DNA of 21,343 bases from Clostridia bacterium. Its GTDB lineage: Bacteria > Bacillota > Clostridia > Peptostreptococcales > Anaerovoracaceae. A model generated the notes under the pieces. That model had not been told where the DNA came from, made no database searches, and saw only the letters and a program-made list of their open reading frames with translations. Of the stretch, positions 14,904-21,343 are shown one piece after another. Position numbers and translations under genes: made by a program. Each line of letters starts with the position of its first letter. Positions within the stretch are counted from its first letter, which is position 1. Where the stretch lies: positions 1-21,343 of the forward strand of contig CAAEEA010000068.1 in NCBI GenBank assembly GCA_900754795.1, written 5' to 3'.

Positions 14904-15308
14904 ATGACCGATAAATTGCGGTTTGTCATTCCCGGTAAACCGGAATATATAACGATTGTCAGGCTTGCCGCCGGATCTGCGGCAAACGCGGCCGGATTTG
15001 ATGTTGAAGAAATTGAAGACATCAAGACCGCGGTAAGCGAAGCCTGCAAAAATATAAGCTGTCACGGCTCGGAAGGTTTTGCCGATGAATACCAGGTGGA
15101 ATGTCTCATAGACAAGGGCTACATGGAAGTTTATGTTTCCGACATAAGCGGCCGCCACAAACTCGAAAAAGTCAGCAAGCCGTGTCTTGACTGTCCTAAC
15201 GAGGGAGATCTGGGGCTTTATGTCATCAGGTCGCTGATGAGCAGCGTAGAGCTTGTCGAAGGAGAAAATTGCAAAAAAGCGATCAGAATGGTAAAGGCAA
15301 AGGAATGA
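14904..15308 (+). CDS. rsbW: RsbW/SpoIIAB-type anti-sigma factor (serine-kinase fold)
   Basis: The 134-aa product resembles RsbW, the GHKL-fold protein that holds SigB-type sigma factors inactive and phosphorylates an anti-anti-sigma partner. Matches to Bacillus RsbW: PEYITIVRL near the start, EDIKTAVSEACKN (38-50; N-box Glu46 and Asn50) and the GDLGLYVIRSLM G2-box segment (101-112). The G1 box is degenerate: DISG at 80-83 rather than Asp-x-Gly. The lid region carries Cys94-x2-Cys97, and the protein has six cysteines. The ATG follows AGGAGG at eight bases. The stop overlaps the sigma gene as ATGA, supporting a cognate pair. No rsbV is present in the window. Kinase activity is therefore uncertain; sigma-factor binding is the safer inference. 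Confidence 0.82.
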   Translation: MTDKLRFVIPGKPEYITIVRLAAGSAANAAGFDVEEIEDIKTAVSEACKNISCHGSEGFADEYQVECLIDKGYMEVYVSDISGRHKLEKVSKPCLDCPNEGDLGLYVIRSLMSSVELVEGENCKKAIRMVKAKE

Positions 15309-16036
15309 ATTCAGAATTATTCAACCGGTACAAGGAAAACCCGACAATCGAATTACGAAATCAGATAGTAGAAGAAAATCTGTACATGGTTGATATCCTC
15401 ATCAGAAAGTATCTGGGAAAGGGTGTCGATTACGACGACCTTTACCAGGTAGGCGCTCTTGCGCTGGTTTCTGCTGTGGAAAGGTTTGACGTGTCCAAAG
15501 GATATGAGTTCAAAAGCTTTGCCACGCCGACGATCCTCGGGGAGATAAAAAAATATTTCCGGGACAAGCAGTGGAGTCTCAAAGTCCCTCGCAGGCTCAA
15601 AGAGATCGCTACAAAAGTCCAGGAAGTCAAAAATTCTCTGAGCAACGCTCTCGGCCGCGCGCCGAGCATAGACGAAATAGCCGAAGCCACCGGGTACACC
15701 CATGAGCAGATCATGCAGGCTCTCGAAAGTTCCAAGGCCTACGGGACTTATTCCCTTGACAGCGCGGCTGCCGGGCTGGGAGAAAACAGCGACGAGAGCC
15801 CCCTTGAAAAGTATATCGGGTTTGAGGATATGGGTTACGAACGGGTGGAAATGAACGAGATAGTTTCAAAAGTACTGTCGGAGTTCAGTGATACATATAA
15901 ATTCATATTCAGAGAAAGATTCATTGAAAACAAGCCGCAGGCGGCTATCGCGAAAGAACTGGGAGTTTCTCAGATGACTATTTCCCGCGCGGAAAAAAAT
16001 ATAATAGAACAGTTTAAAAAAGAAATTCACAGATGA
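15305..16036 (+). CDS. SigB/SigF/SigG-type alternative RNA polymerase sigma factor
   Basis: A group 3 sigma-70 family protein of 243 aa from ATG 15305; the frame opens earlier at 15269 but that part overlaps the anti-sigma gene. Region 2 (about 25-100) includes DLYQVGALAL and the stretch FRDKQWSLKVPRRLKE (85-100), which is characteristic of SigB/SigF/SigG. Region 3 follows (about 105-150) and region 4 (about 185-238) holds the helix-turn-helix around AAIAKELGVSQMTISRAEKN. The beginning of region 4 is divergent from Bacillus SigB. AAAGG lies seven bases before the ATG. Overlap with the RsbW homologue suggests that protein is its inhibitor. General stress sigma-B is the best guess; a sporulation role cannot be excluded because the families are close. 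Confidence 0.87.
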   Translation: MNSELFNRYKENPTIELRNQIVEENLYMVDILIRKYLGKGVDYDDLYQVGALALVSAVERFDVSKGYEFKSFATPTILGEIKKYFRDKQWSLKVPRRLKEIATKVQEVKNSLSNALGRAPSIDEIAEATGYTHEQIMQALESSKAYGTYSLDSAAAGLGENSDESPLEKYIGFEDMGYERVEMNEIVSKVLSEFSDTYKFIFRERFIENKPQAAIAKELGVSQMTISRAEKNIIEQFKKEIHR

Positions 16037-16067
16037 TTCTGTGTAAAACAGAAAGAAGGAGACAACA

Positions 16068-17048
16068 ATGAAACGAGTATTTTCCGGAGTTCAGCCGACA
16101 GGAAACATTCATCTCGGCAATTATCTGGGAGCCCTGAAACAGTTCGTGGAGCTCCAGAACGATTACCAGTGCGTATATTGCATAGTTGATATGCACGCGA
16201 TCACAGTGCCGCAGGATCCGGCGGAGCTCAAAAAACACATACTTGATGTGGCGGCTCTGTATCTGGCGGTTGGTCTTGATCCGGAAAAGTCCATAGTGTT
16301 TGTTCAGTCAGATGTTTCAGGTCATGCCGAACTTTCATGGCTGCTGACGTGCAACTCTTACACGGGAGAGCTTTCCCGGATGACTCAGTTTAAAGATAAG
16401 AGCAAGAACAAAGAATCCGCTCCAGCCGGACTTTTCATGTATCCTGTACTAATGGCGGCCGATATTCTTCTTTATGATACAGATCTTGTGCCTGTAGGCA
16501 ACGATCAGAAGCAGCACATTGAACTCTGCCGGGATATAGCCGGCCGTGTAAACGGTAAATATCCCGGAACCTTTGTGATACCTGACGGATATTTCCCTAA
16601 AGAAGGAGCCCGTATCATGGCTCTTGACGATCCGACAAAAAAGATGAGCAAGAGCGCGGAAAATATTCATTCAAGGATATCTCTCCTTGATGAGCCTTCT
16701 AAAATAAAAAAGTCGATAATGAAAGCCACTACCGACTCCGACGGAATCATCCGTTTTGATATTGAGAACAAACCCGGTGTGAGCAACCTGCTCAACATAT
16801 ACAGCGCCCTCACCGGCGAGTCCGTATCCTCACTGGAAACCAGGTATGAAGGCAAAGGATACGGAGAATTTAAAAAAGATCTTGTAACGGTAACGGCAGA
16901 CGCTCTGGCGCCGATACGCGATAAATTCAATGAGATACGTTATTCTTCGGAACTTACGCAGATCCTCAGAGACGGAGCGGCCCGGGCCGACTCTATCGCC
17001 CAGAAGACCATGGCAAGAGTAAAGGAAAACTTCGGTCTCGGCCTGTAA
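16068..17048 (+). CDS. trpS: Tryptophan--tRNA ligase
   Basis: TrpRS charges tRNA-Trp with tryptophan. The 326-aa length and class Ic features are standard: FSGVQPTGNIHLGNYLGAL at the N-terminus (the HIGH-like motif at 14-18), the GNDQKQH segment at 144-150 that lines the adenylate site, and KMSKS at 192-196. The ATG follows AGAAGGAG at about six bases. It starts 31 nt after the sigma-factor stop. That gap is too short for a T-box leader, the usual tryptophan control of trpS in Firmicutes, so it may be transcribed with rsbW and the sigma gene. A small 6-bp hairpin (16037-16053) lies in the gap without a T-run. It ends 27 nt from the convergent metH. Confidence 0.97.
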   Translation: MKRVFSGVQPTGNIHLGNYLGALKQFVELQNDYQCVYCIVDMHAITVPQDPAELKKHILDVAALYLAVGLDPEKSIVFVQSDVSGHAELSWLLTCNSYTGELSRMTQFKDKSKNKESAPAGLFMYPVLMAADILLYDTDLVPVGNDQKQHIELCRDIAGRVNGKYPGTFVIPDGYFPKEGARIMALDDPTKKMSKSAENIHSRISLLDEPSKIKKSIMKATTDSDGIIRFDIENKPGVSNLLNIYSALTGESVSSLETRYEGKGYGEFKKDLVTVTADALAPIRDKFNEIRYSSELTQILRDGAARADSIAQKTMARVKENFGLGL

Positions 17049-17075
17049 GTTCAGCCGCGTATGACGGCAAGGCGC

Positions 17076-19454
17076 TTATTTCAGACTTTCCAGGTATCTT
17101 ACTGTTTCCATCGCGTCCCTGGCGTATTTGTCCGCCCCGATACGCGCAGCGTAGTCCGCTGTAAGCACAGCGCCGCCGACAACGATTTTGCAATCCGGCG
17201 CTTTTTCGCGAAGCAGGCTGATCGTTTCGGCCATGGCCGGAACAGTTGTGGTCATCAGAGCCGAAAGTCCCGCCGCAGGCGCGCCGGACCTGATGACCGT
17301 GTCAACGATCGTCTCAGGGGGAACGTCTTTACCCAGATCCAGGACTTCAAAGCCATAGTTTTCGAGCAGCAGCTTTACGATGTTTTTTCCTATGTCATGG
17401 ATGTCGCCGCGAACTGTGGCGATCACCACTGGAAATCCGGATGACGCGCCGCCTTCGGACGGCATGGCTTCTTTGATTTTATCAAAGGAAGCTTTGGCAG
17501 CCTCAGCGCTCATCAAAAGCTGAGGAAGAAAAACTTTTTTGCTTTCAAAATCCTCGCCCACCATGTCAAGGGCGGGGATTATTTCATTTTGAATTATATT
17601 CAGGGGACGCACGTCTTTGAGCATCGCGGCAGTCAGATCTCCTGCCCTGTCTTTGAGACCTTTGATGATAGCCCTCTGCAATTCCGTTCCGGAAACTTTT
17701 TCCGCCGCCTTAGAAGACTCCTGTGACGGAAGAGCAGAAGCGAAGCTGATATAATCTCCGCAGTTTTCATCAAGCTGATGTAAAGCTCTGAAAGCGTAAT
17801 ACACTTTCATCATATCCGTGGAATAAGGATTCATTATGGCCGCCGAGAGGCCTCTTTCCATGGCGCAGGCAAAGAAGGCGCTGTTAACGGCGTCTCTTGC
17901 CGGAAGTCCGAAAGACACATTGGAGACACCAAGAGAGGTGTGACATCCCAGGGTGTTTTTTATAAGCTCTACGGCTTTCAGAGTCTGGACAGCGGCCGAA
18001 GGCTCGGCGCTGACAGTCATCGCGAGAGGATCGAAAATGATGTCCTTTGATGAAATACCATAATCTTCTGCTCGTTTCAGGATGCGCCGGGCTATAGCCA
18101 GCCGGCCTTCCGCGGTCTGCGGTATACCGTTATCATCAAGAGTAAGAGCGACTACAAGTCCGCCGTATTTTTTTACGAGAGGAAAGATAGCTTCCATGGA
18201 GGACTCCTTGCCGCTGACAGAATTTATCATTGCCTTGCCGTTATATCTGCGGAGGGCGGCTTCCATGGCGGCAGGATCTGAAGTATCTATCTGCAAAGGC
18301 AGATCTGTTACTGCCTGAAGTTCGCATACCACATTTTTTATCATGGCGGCTTCGTCTATTTCGGGGAGCCCCACGTTTACATCGAGAATATGAACGCCTT
18401 TTTCCTGCTGGTTTACACCTTCCTGTAAAATGTAATCCATGTCGTTGTCCATGAGAGCCTGTTTAAAACGTTTCTTACCGGTAGGGTTTATCCTTTCTCC
18501 GATCAGAACGGGGCCGCGGCCAAAGGTTACGGCGCGGGTATAAGAAGATACCACTGAAATATTCTTTTCAGTGACCGGCTTTGGATTCATGCCTGAAACA
18601 GCCCGGACAATGGCGTCTATATATGACGGATCGGTACCGCAGCAGCCGCCGACGATGCGGACTCCCATGTCCGCCGCTTTCGCGATATCTGACGCAAATT
18701 CATCAGGCAGAGTATTGTACACGGCATGACCGTCTTTTTCAACCGGAAGACCGGCGTTAGGTTTCAGAAGAACAGGAATCGAGGAACATGCCAGAAGTTC
18801 CTCGATAACCCCGAAAAGCTGTTTGGGTTCGAGAGAACAGTTGGCGCCCAGAGCGTCGGCTCCCATACCTTCGATCATGGCAGCCATGGCTGCCGGAGAC
18901 GCGCCTGTCATCAGTTTGCCGTCTTCTCCGTAAGCGTTGGAAACAAAGACCGGCAGGTCGCAGTTTTCTTTGGCTGCGAGAAGGGCGGCCTTGGTCTCAT
19001 AGCTGTCGCTCATCGTCTCTATAAAAATGAGATCGACTCCGCAGGAGACCCCGATCCTGACTATCCCGGCGAAAAGCTCTACCGCGTCTTCAAAGTCAAA
19101 ATCTCCGTAAGGCTTGAGAAGCCTGCCGCATGGCCCGATGTCAAGGGCGATGAATTTCTCCTGATTCCCGGAGGAAGTATCTCTGGCCGTCTTCGCGTTT
19201 TTAACCGCGGCTTTTATAATCGAGGCAAGTTCGTCATCGTCAAATTTGAGGGAGTTGGCTCCGAAAGTGTTGGTGTTTACCACGTTGCTCCCTGAGTCAA
19301 AATACTGGCGCTGCAGATCCTGTATCACCTGCGGGTGCGAAAGATTCCATCTCTCCGGGAGCTCGCCCGGCATGAGACCCGCCGCCTGAAGCAGAGTTCC
19401 CATTCCTCCGTCGAGTATGAGTATATTGTTTTTCATGTAGTCTGTGATTTTCAT
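17076..19454 (-). CDS. metH: Cobalamin-dependent methionine synthase, lacking the reactivation domain
   Basis: MetH moves a methyl group from 5-methyltetrahydrofolate through cobalamin to homocysteine, making methionine. The 792-aa product has the homocysteine domain (1-290, zinc ligands Cys206, Cys271 and Cys272), the pterin domain (about 305-560), the four-helix cap (about 585-665) and the B12 domain with the DxHxxG motif (Asp684, cobalt ligand His686, Gly689). It stops there, while E. coli MetH (1227 aa) continues into an S-adenosylmethionine-binding reactivation domain; here that is the adjacent gene. This split form is also known in Thermotoga and Clostridia, so it is not a truncation. 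The ATG overlaps the upstream stop as ATGA and has AAAGGAT at six bases. Confidence 0.96.
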   Translation of the reverse strand: MKITDYMKNNILILDGGMGTLLQAAGLMPGELPERWNLSHPQVIQDLQRQYFDSGSNVVNTNTFGANSLKFDDDELASIIKAAVKNAKTARDTSSGNQEKFIALDIGPCGRLLKPYGDFDFEDAVELFAGIVRIGVSCGVDLIFIETMSDSYETKAALLAAKENCDLPVFVSNAYGEDGKLMTGASPAAMAAMIEGMGADALGANCSLEPKQLFGVIEELLACSSIPVLLKPNAGLPVEKDGHAVYNTLPDEFASDIAKAADMGVRIVGGCCGTDPSYIDAIVRAVSGMNPKPVTEKNISVVSSYTRAVTFGRGPVLIGERINPTGKKRFKQALMDNDMDYILQEGVNQQEKGVHILDVNVGLPEIDEAAMIKNVVCELQAVTDLPLQIDTSDPAAMEAALRRYNGKAMINSVSGKESSMEAIFPLVKKYGGLVVALTLDDNGIPQTAEGRLAIARRILKRAEDYGISSKDIIFDPLAMTVSAEPSAAVQTLKAVELIKNTLGCHTSLGVSNVSFGLPARDAVNSAFFACAMERGLSAAIMNPYSTDMMKVYYAFRALHQLDENCGDYISFASALPSQESSKAAEKVSGTELQRAIIKGLKDRAGDLTAAMLKDVRPLNIIQNEIIPALDMVGEDFESKKVFLPQLLMSAEAAKASFDKIKEAMPSEGGASSGFPVVIATVRGDIHDIGKNIVKLLLENYGFEVLDLGKDVPPETIVDTVIRSGAPAAGLSALMTTTVPAMAETISLLREKAPDCKIVVGGAVLTADYAARIGADKYARDAMETVRYLESLK

Positions 19455-20131
19455 GGTTTATCCTTTCTGAATCCGCAATTTTGCTTTGAACATGAAGCGC
19501 AGTCTCCGCCTGCCGCCGCCCGGGGAGAAGGTCCCAGCCCGATGATGGCGGTAACTGATTTTGACGGCGACATGAGCAGGCTGTCGTTGAGGGAAAGTCC
19601 GATCTTGCGGTAACAGTCAAGAACAGCGAAAATCTCCTTTTGAACAGAAAGAGACAAATCGCCGTATCCGGGACTGAACCGCGGCCGTGTATACAGACCC
19701 TTTGACATGGCTTCTGAGCTGATGTCCCGGTTAAATTCACCGCAGAGGCTTTCAATCCTTTCCGCGCCTATTGCCTGAAAACACAGAGCTTTTGCCGGAG
19801 ACAGCCGGCCGTACCTGGCGATCAGCCTGTCCGGCGATATGCCGCATGTCGCGGCGAAAAGAACTATCCCGCAGCAGCCTTCAAGATTCTTTGAAAGATC
19901 CCGGCTGCCGGTAACGGTAAATCCCAGATCAAGACCGTCTTTGGCACGTGAGACTTTAAATTCTCTGTAACATACTCTGTATGTCAGTCCGGCGGCGATT
20001 TCATCAAGACATTCGTCGATAAGCAGTTCCGCCCGGGGGTCCGAAACTTTACATCCCATATAGCGAAGAATCTCCTTTCTGTCAAAAGGAGGTTCTTCGT
20101 ACTTTTTTACATAAACTGCGTCTGACATCAT
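19451..20131 (-). CDS. Stand-alone methionine synthase reactivation-domain protein
   Basis: A 226-aa protein matching the vitamin-B12-dependent methionine synthase activation domain, which binds S-adenosylmethionine and helps re-methylate cob(II)alamin formed by accidental oxidation. The key stretch RPRFSPGYGD (149-158) corresponds to the conserved S-adenosylmethionine-binding RxxPGY motif, and SLLMSPSKSVTAIIGL (184-199) is also typical. The C-terminus carries a small cysteine motif, Cys211-x2-Cys214-x4-Cys219, absent from the E. coli domain. The gene overlaps metF upstream (ATGA, 20128-20131) and metH downstream (ATGA, 19451-19454), which strongly supports action on this MetH. Start: ATG at 20131, with a second ATG directly after; there is no strong ribosome-binding site, so it is coupled to metF. 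Confidence 0.88.
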   Translation of the reverse strand: MMSDAVYVKKYEEPPFDRKEILRYMGCKVSDPRAELLIDECLDEIAAGLTYRVCYREFKVSRAKDGLDLGFTVTGSRDLSKNLEGCCGIVLFAATCGISPDRLIARYGRLSPAKALCFQAIGAERIESLCGEFNRDISSEAMSKGLYTRPRFSPGYGDLSLSVQKEIFAVLDCYRKIGLSLNDSLLMSPSKSVTAIIGLGPSPRAAAGGDCASCSKQNCGFRKDKP

Positions 20132-21006
20132 TTGCCTAATATATCCGAAAGATTTTCCTGTATTTTGCGTGCTACGTCCGGTTTGTTCATGGAATAAACA
20201 TGGACATTGGTGATATTGTTCGCGAAAAGATCTATTATCTGATCCGTGGCATAAGCGATTCCCGCCTGTTTCATGGCGGCCGGATCCGACCCGAACTTGT
20301 CTACGAGGCTCTTAAACCTCTGAGGCATAAAAGAACCTGAAAGGCTGACAGCTCTTTCGACCTGATTGGCGTTAGTTATCGGCATAATACCGGCAACTAC
20401 GGGAACGGTTATCCCTGCCTCTCTTATCTTGTACATAAAGTTATACAGCAGGTTGTTGTCAAAAAACATCTGGGTGGTGAGAAATTCGCATCCGGCGTCG
20501 ATCTTTTCTTTCAGATGGCTGATGTCTTCTTTCTGGTTTAGGCTTTCCGGATGAATCTCAGGGTAACAGGCGCCGCCTATACAAAAATCAGCGCCGCTTG
20601 CTTTGAGTTCACGTATAAGATCTGTAGCGTAATGATAGTCCCAGCTGTCTCTTGTCGAAAGATCTGTACCCTCCGGAATGTCTCCTCTCAGAGCCATTAT
20701 ATTTTCTATCCCGGCTTCTTTTATCTCTTCGATCTTATTGCGGACAGTCTGTCTGGTAGATGAAACACAGGTCAGATGAGCAAGAGTGGATACTCCGTAT
20801 CTTTCTTTGATGTTTTTGGCAATGTCAAGAGTATATTTACTGGTGCCTCCGCCTGCTCCGTAAGTGACGCTCATAAAAGAGGGGTGAAGGGATGCTATCT
20901 CTTCGGTGGCAGCTTTGACGCTTTCAAAGGAAGAATCTTTTTTCGGCGGAAAAACTTCAAAAGATAAAGACAGGGTATCCTGTTTGAGTAAATTTATTAT
21001 TTTCAT
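20128..21006 (-). CDS. metF: 5,10-methylenetetrahydrofolate reductase
   Basis: MetF reduces 5,10-methylenetetrahydrofolate to 5-methyltetrahydrofolate, the methyl donor for MetH. The 292-aa length matches the bacterial FAD enzyme. Seen: SFEVFPP with the catalytic-type Glu17, TYGAGGG at 48-54, ALRGDIP with Asp109, and GGACYPEIHPE in the middle, all family hallmarks. It is the first gene of a metF, reactivation, metH operon, so the chain from folate to methionine is in one transcript. No MetV-like zinc partner, found in acetogens, is next to it. The ATG at 21006 lacks a clear Shine-Dalgarno; a TATAAT promoter gives a leader of only about 28 nt. Confidence 0.96.
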   Translation of the reverse strand: MKIINLLKQDTLSLSFEVFPPKKDSSFESVKAATEEIASLHPSFMSVTYGAGGGTSKYTLDIAKNIKERYGVSTLAHLTCVSSTRQTVRNKIEEIKEAGIENIMALRGDIPEGTDLSTRDSWDYHYATDLIRELKASGADFCIGGACYPEIHPESLNQKEDISHLKEKIDAGCEFLTTQMFFDNNLLYNFMYKIREAGITVPVVAGIMPITNANQVERAVSLSGSFMPQRFKSLVDKFGSDPAAMKQAGIAYATDQIIDLFANNITNVHVYSMNKPDVARKIQENLSDILGK

Positions 21007-21040
21007 AAACGTACCGCGCTTTCGTAATATTTATGAATAA

Positions 21041-21070
21041 ATTATACTACGACAGCAGCGGTAAAATCAA
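21041..21070 (-). promoter_or_regulatory. metF operon promoter
   Basis: On the minus strand TTGATT (21065-21070; 4 of 6 matches) and exact TATAAT (21041-21046) are 18 bases apart. The start site would be near 21034, leaving a leader too short for a riboswitch, so control by methionine or cobalamin would have to act at or above the promoter. Confidence 0.65.
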
Positions 21071-21095
21071 GGGTCGTTCAGCAGAGGAGACAGAA

Positions 21096-21138
21096 CCGGC
21101 GTAAGCACATCGCCGGAGGAGAGAGAGTTGTCTCCTCC
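21096..21138. repeat. Two overlapping inverted repeats upstream of metF
   Basis: CCGGCG (21096-21101) pairs with CGCCGG (21111-21116), and GGAGGAGA (21115-21122) pairs with TCTCCTCC (21131-21138). The two share bases 21115-21116, so as RNA they would stack or compete at the junction. They lie about 25 bases beyond the -35 of the metF promoter. No T-run follows on either strand. They could be an operator, the end of an RNA, or both. Confidence 0.6.
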
Positions 21139-21294
21139 GCGCCCTGCGTTAAATACATTGTTTACTTAAATAAGTATATTGGAGGACTGTATCCTTTTCG
21201 CAAGCCGTGCTGTCCGACCTCTTGCTACATTATCTCCTGCATGTGTGTAAATCAGAGGAAAGTACAGTTTACAAGGGACTACACAGGGTAACGG

Positions 21295-21326
21295 TCTGAC
21301 GGGAGGATTACCGCCCGTCAGATTTT
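21295..21326 (+). terminator. Terminator-like GC-rich hairpin at right edge
   Basis: TCTGACGGG (21295-21303) pairs perfectly with CCCGTCAGA (21314-21322), a 9-bp stem with a ten-base loop, and four T residues follow on the plus strand. No coding gene ends here, so if it is a terminator it ends a non-coding RNA or acts as an attenuator in a leader. Confidence 0.55.
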
Positions 21327-21343
21327 CCATGTAATGTTCAAGC

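Larger units (their letters stand above)
21007..21343. other. 337-nt gene-free region upstream of metF
   Basis: No credible coding frame is seen. It holds the metF promoter (21041-21070), two neighbouring inverted repeats (21096-21138) and a terminator-like hairpin (21295-21326). I looked on both strands for a S-adenosylmethionine S-box core, a cobalamin B12 box and a T-box and saw none. The stretch 21181-21326 may be a small structured RNA or a leader on the plus strand, but I cannot name a family. Confidence 0.6.

Noticed and set aside
17049..17075. Bidirectional terminator between convergent trpS and metH
   Set aside because: Only a 4-bp GCCG/CGGC pairing with no T-run is visible; too weak to call.
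17076..19454. metH as a truncated pseudogene
   Set aside because: All four catalytic modules are intact and the missing reactivation domain is encoded by the overlapping neighbour, a known split arrangement.
21253..21262. GAGGAAAGT resembling the RNase P RNA core
   Set aside because: The following conserved bases (GTCC and later core) do not match and the surrounding sequence does not fold like RNase P RNA; the match is probably chance.
21007..21343. S-box, cobalamin or T-box riboswitch for the metF operon
   Set aside because: No core motif of these families was seen on either strand, and the metF promoter leaves a leader of only about 28 nt.

Overview
The window is the chromosome-origin region of a low-GC Gram-positive bacterium, most likely an anaerobic member of the Clostridia. 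The main evidence is the left-arm gene order rpmH-rnpA-yidD-yidC-jag-mnmE-mnmG-rsmG, the right-arm order dnaA-dnaN-recF-gyrB-gyrA, an rsbW-like/sigB-like pair just after gyrA, and a cobalamin-type MetH with its reactivation domain on a separate gene. Genus cannot be fixed from the sequence alone. I see no mobile elements, CRISPR arrays, tRNAs or rRNAs.

Left arm (1-6232, minus strand): a consensus promoter near 6305-6333 drives rpmH, rnpA, yidD, yidC and jag (ribosome, RNase P, membrane insertion, RNA binding). A strong intrinsic terminator (3908-3933) then sits just upstream of mnmE, mnmG and rsmG (tRNA and rRNA modification). rsmG runs off the left edge.

Origin (6233-8041): a bipartite oriC. 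Three consensus DnaA boxes lie upstream of dnaA, one of them inside the dnaA promoter. Two consensus boxes plus one near-consensus box lie between dnaA and dnaN, followed by a run of DnaA-trio-like CTA/TAC triplets and an AT-only tract, which is the probable unwinding site. All genes from rsmG to trpS point away from this origin.

Right arm (6495-17048, plus strand): dnaA, dnaN, recF (no S4-domain gene between the last two), then a 186-nt spacer with an extended -10 promoter, gyrB, gyrA, an RsbW-type anti-sigma factor, a SigB/SigF-type sigma factor, and trpS. No anti-anti-sigma (rsbV) gene is present.

Far right (17076-21006, minus strand): a metF / MetH-reactivation gene / metH operon with four-base ATGA overlaps. 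Together it makes methyl-tetrahydrofolate, methylates homocysteine with cobalamin, and rescues oxidised cobalamin. Beyond it, 21007-21343 has no gene but holds inverted repeats and a terminator-like hairpin I could not assign.

This is mostly a conventional core region. The points most worth a second look are altered DNA-contact residues in DnaA beside canonical DnaA boxes, a leucine at the classic quinolone position of GyrA, an RsbW homologue with a degenerate G1 box and a CxxC lid but no RsbV, the terminator in front of mnmE, and the unassigned structured DNA at the right edge.
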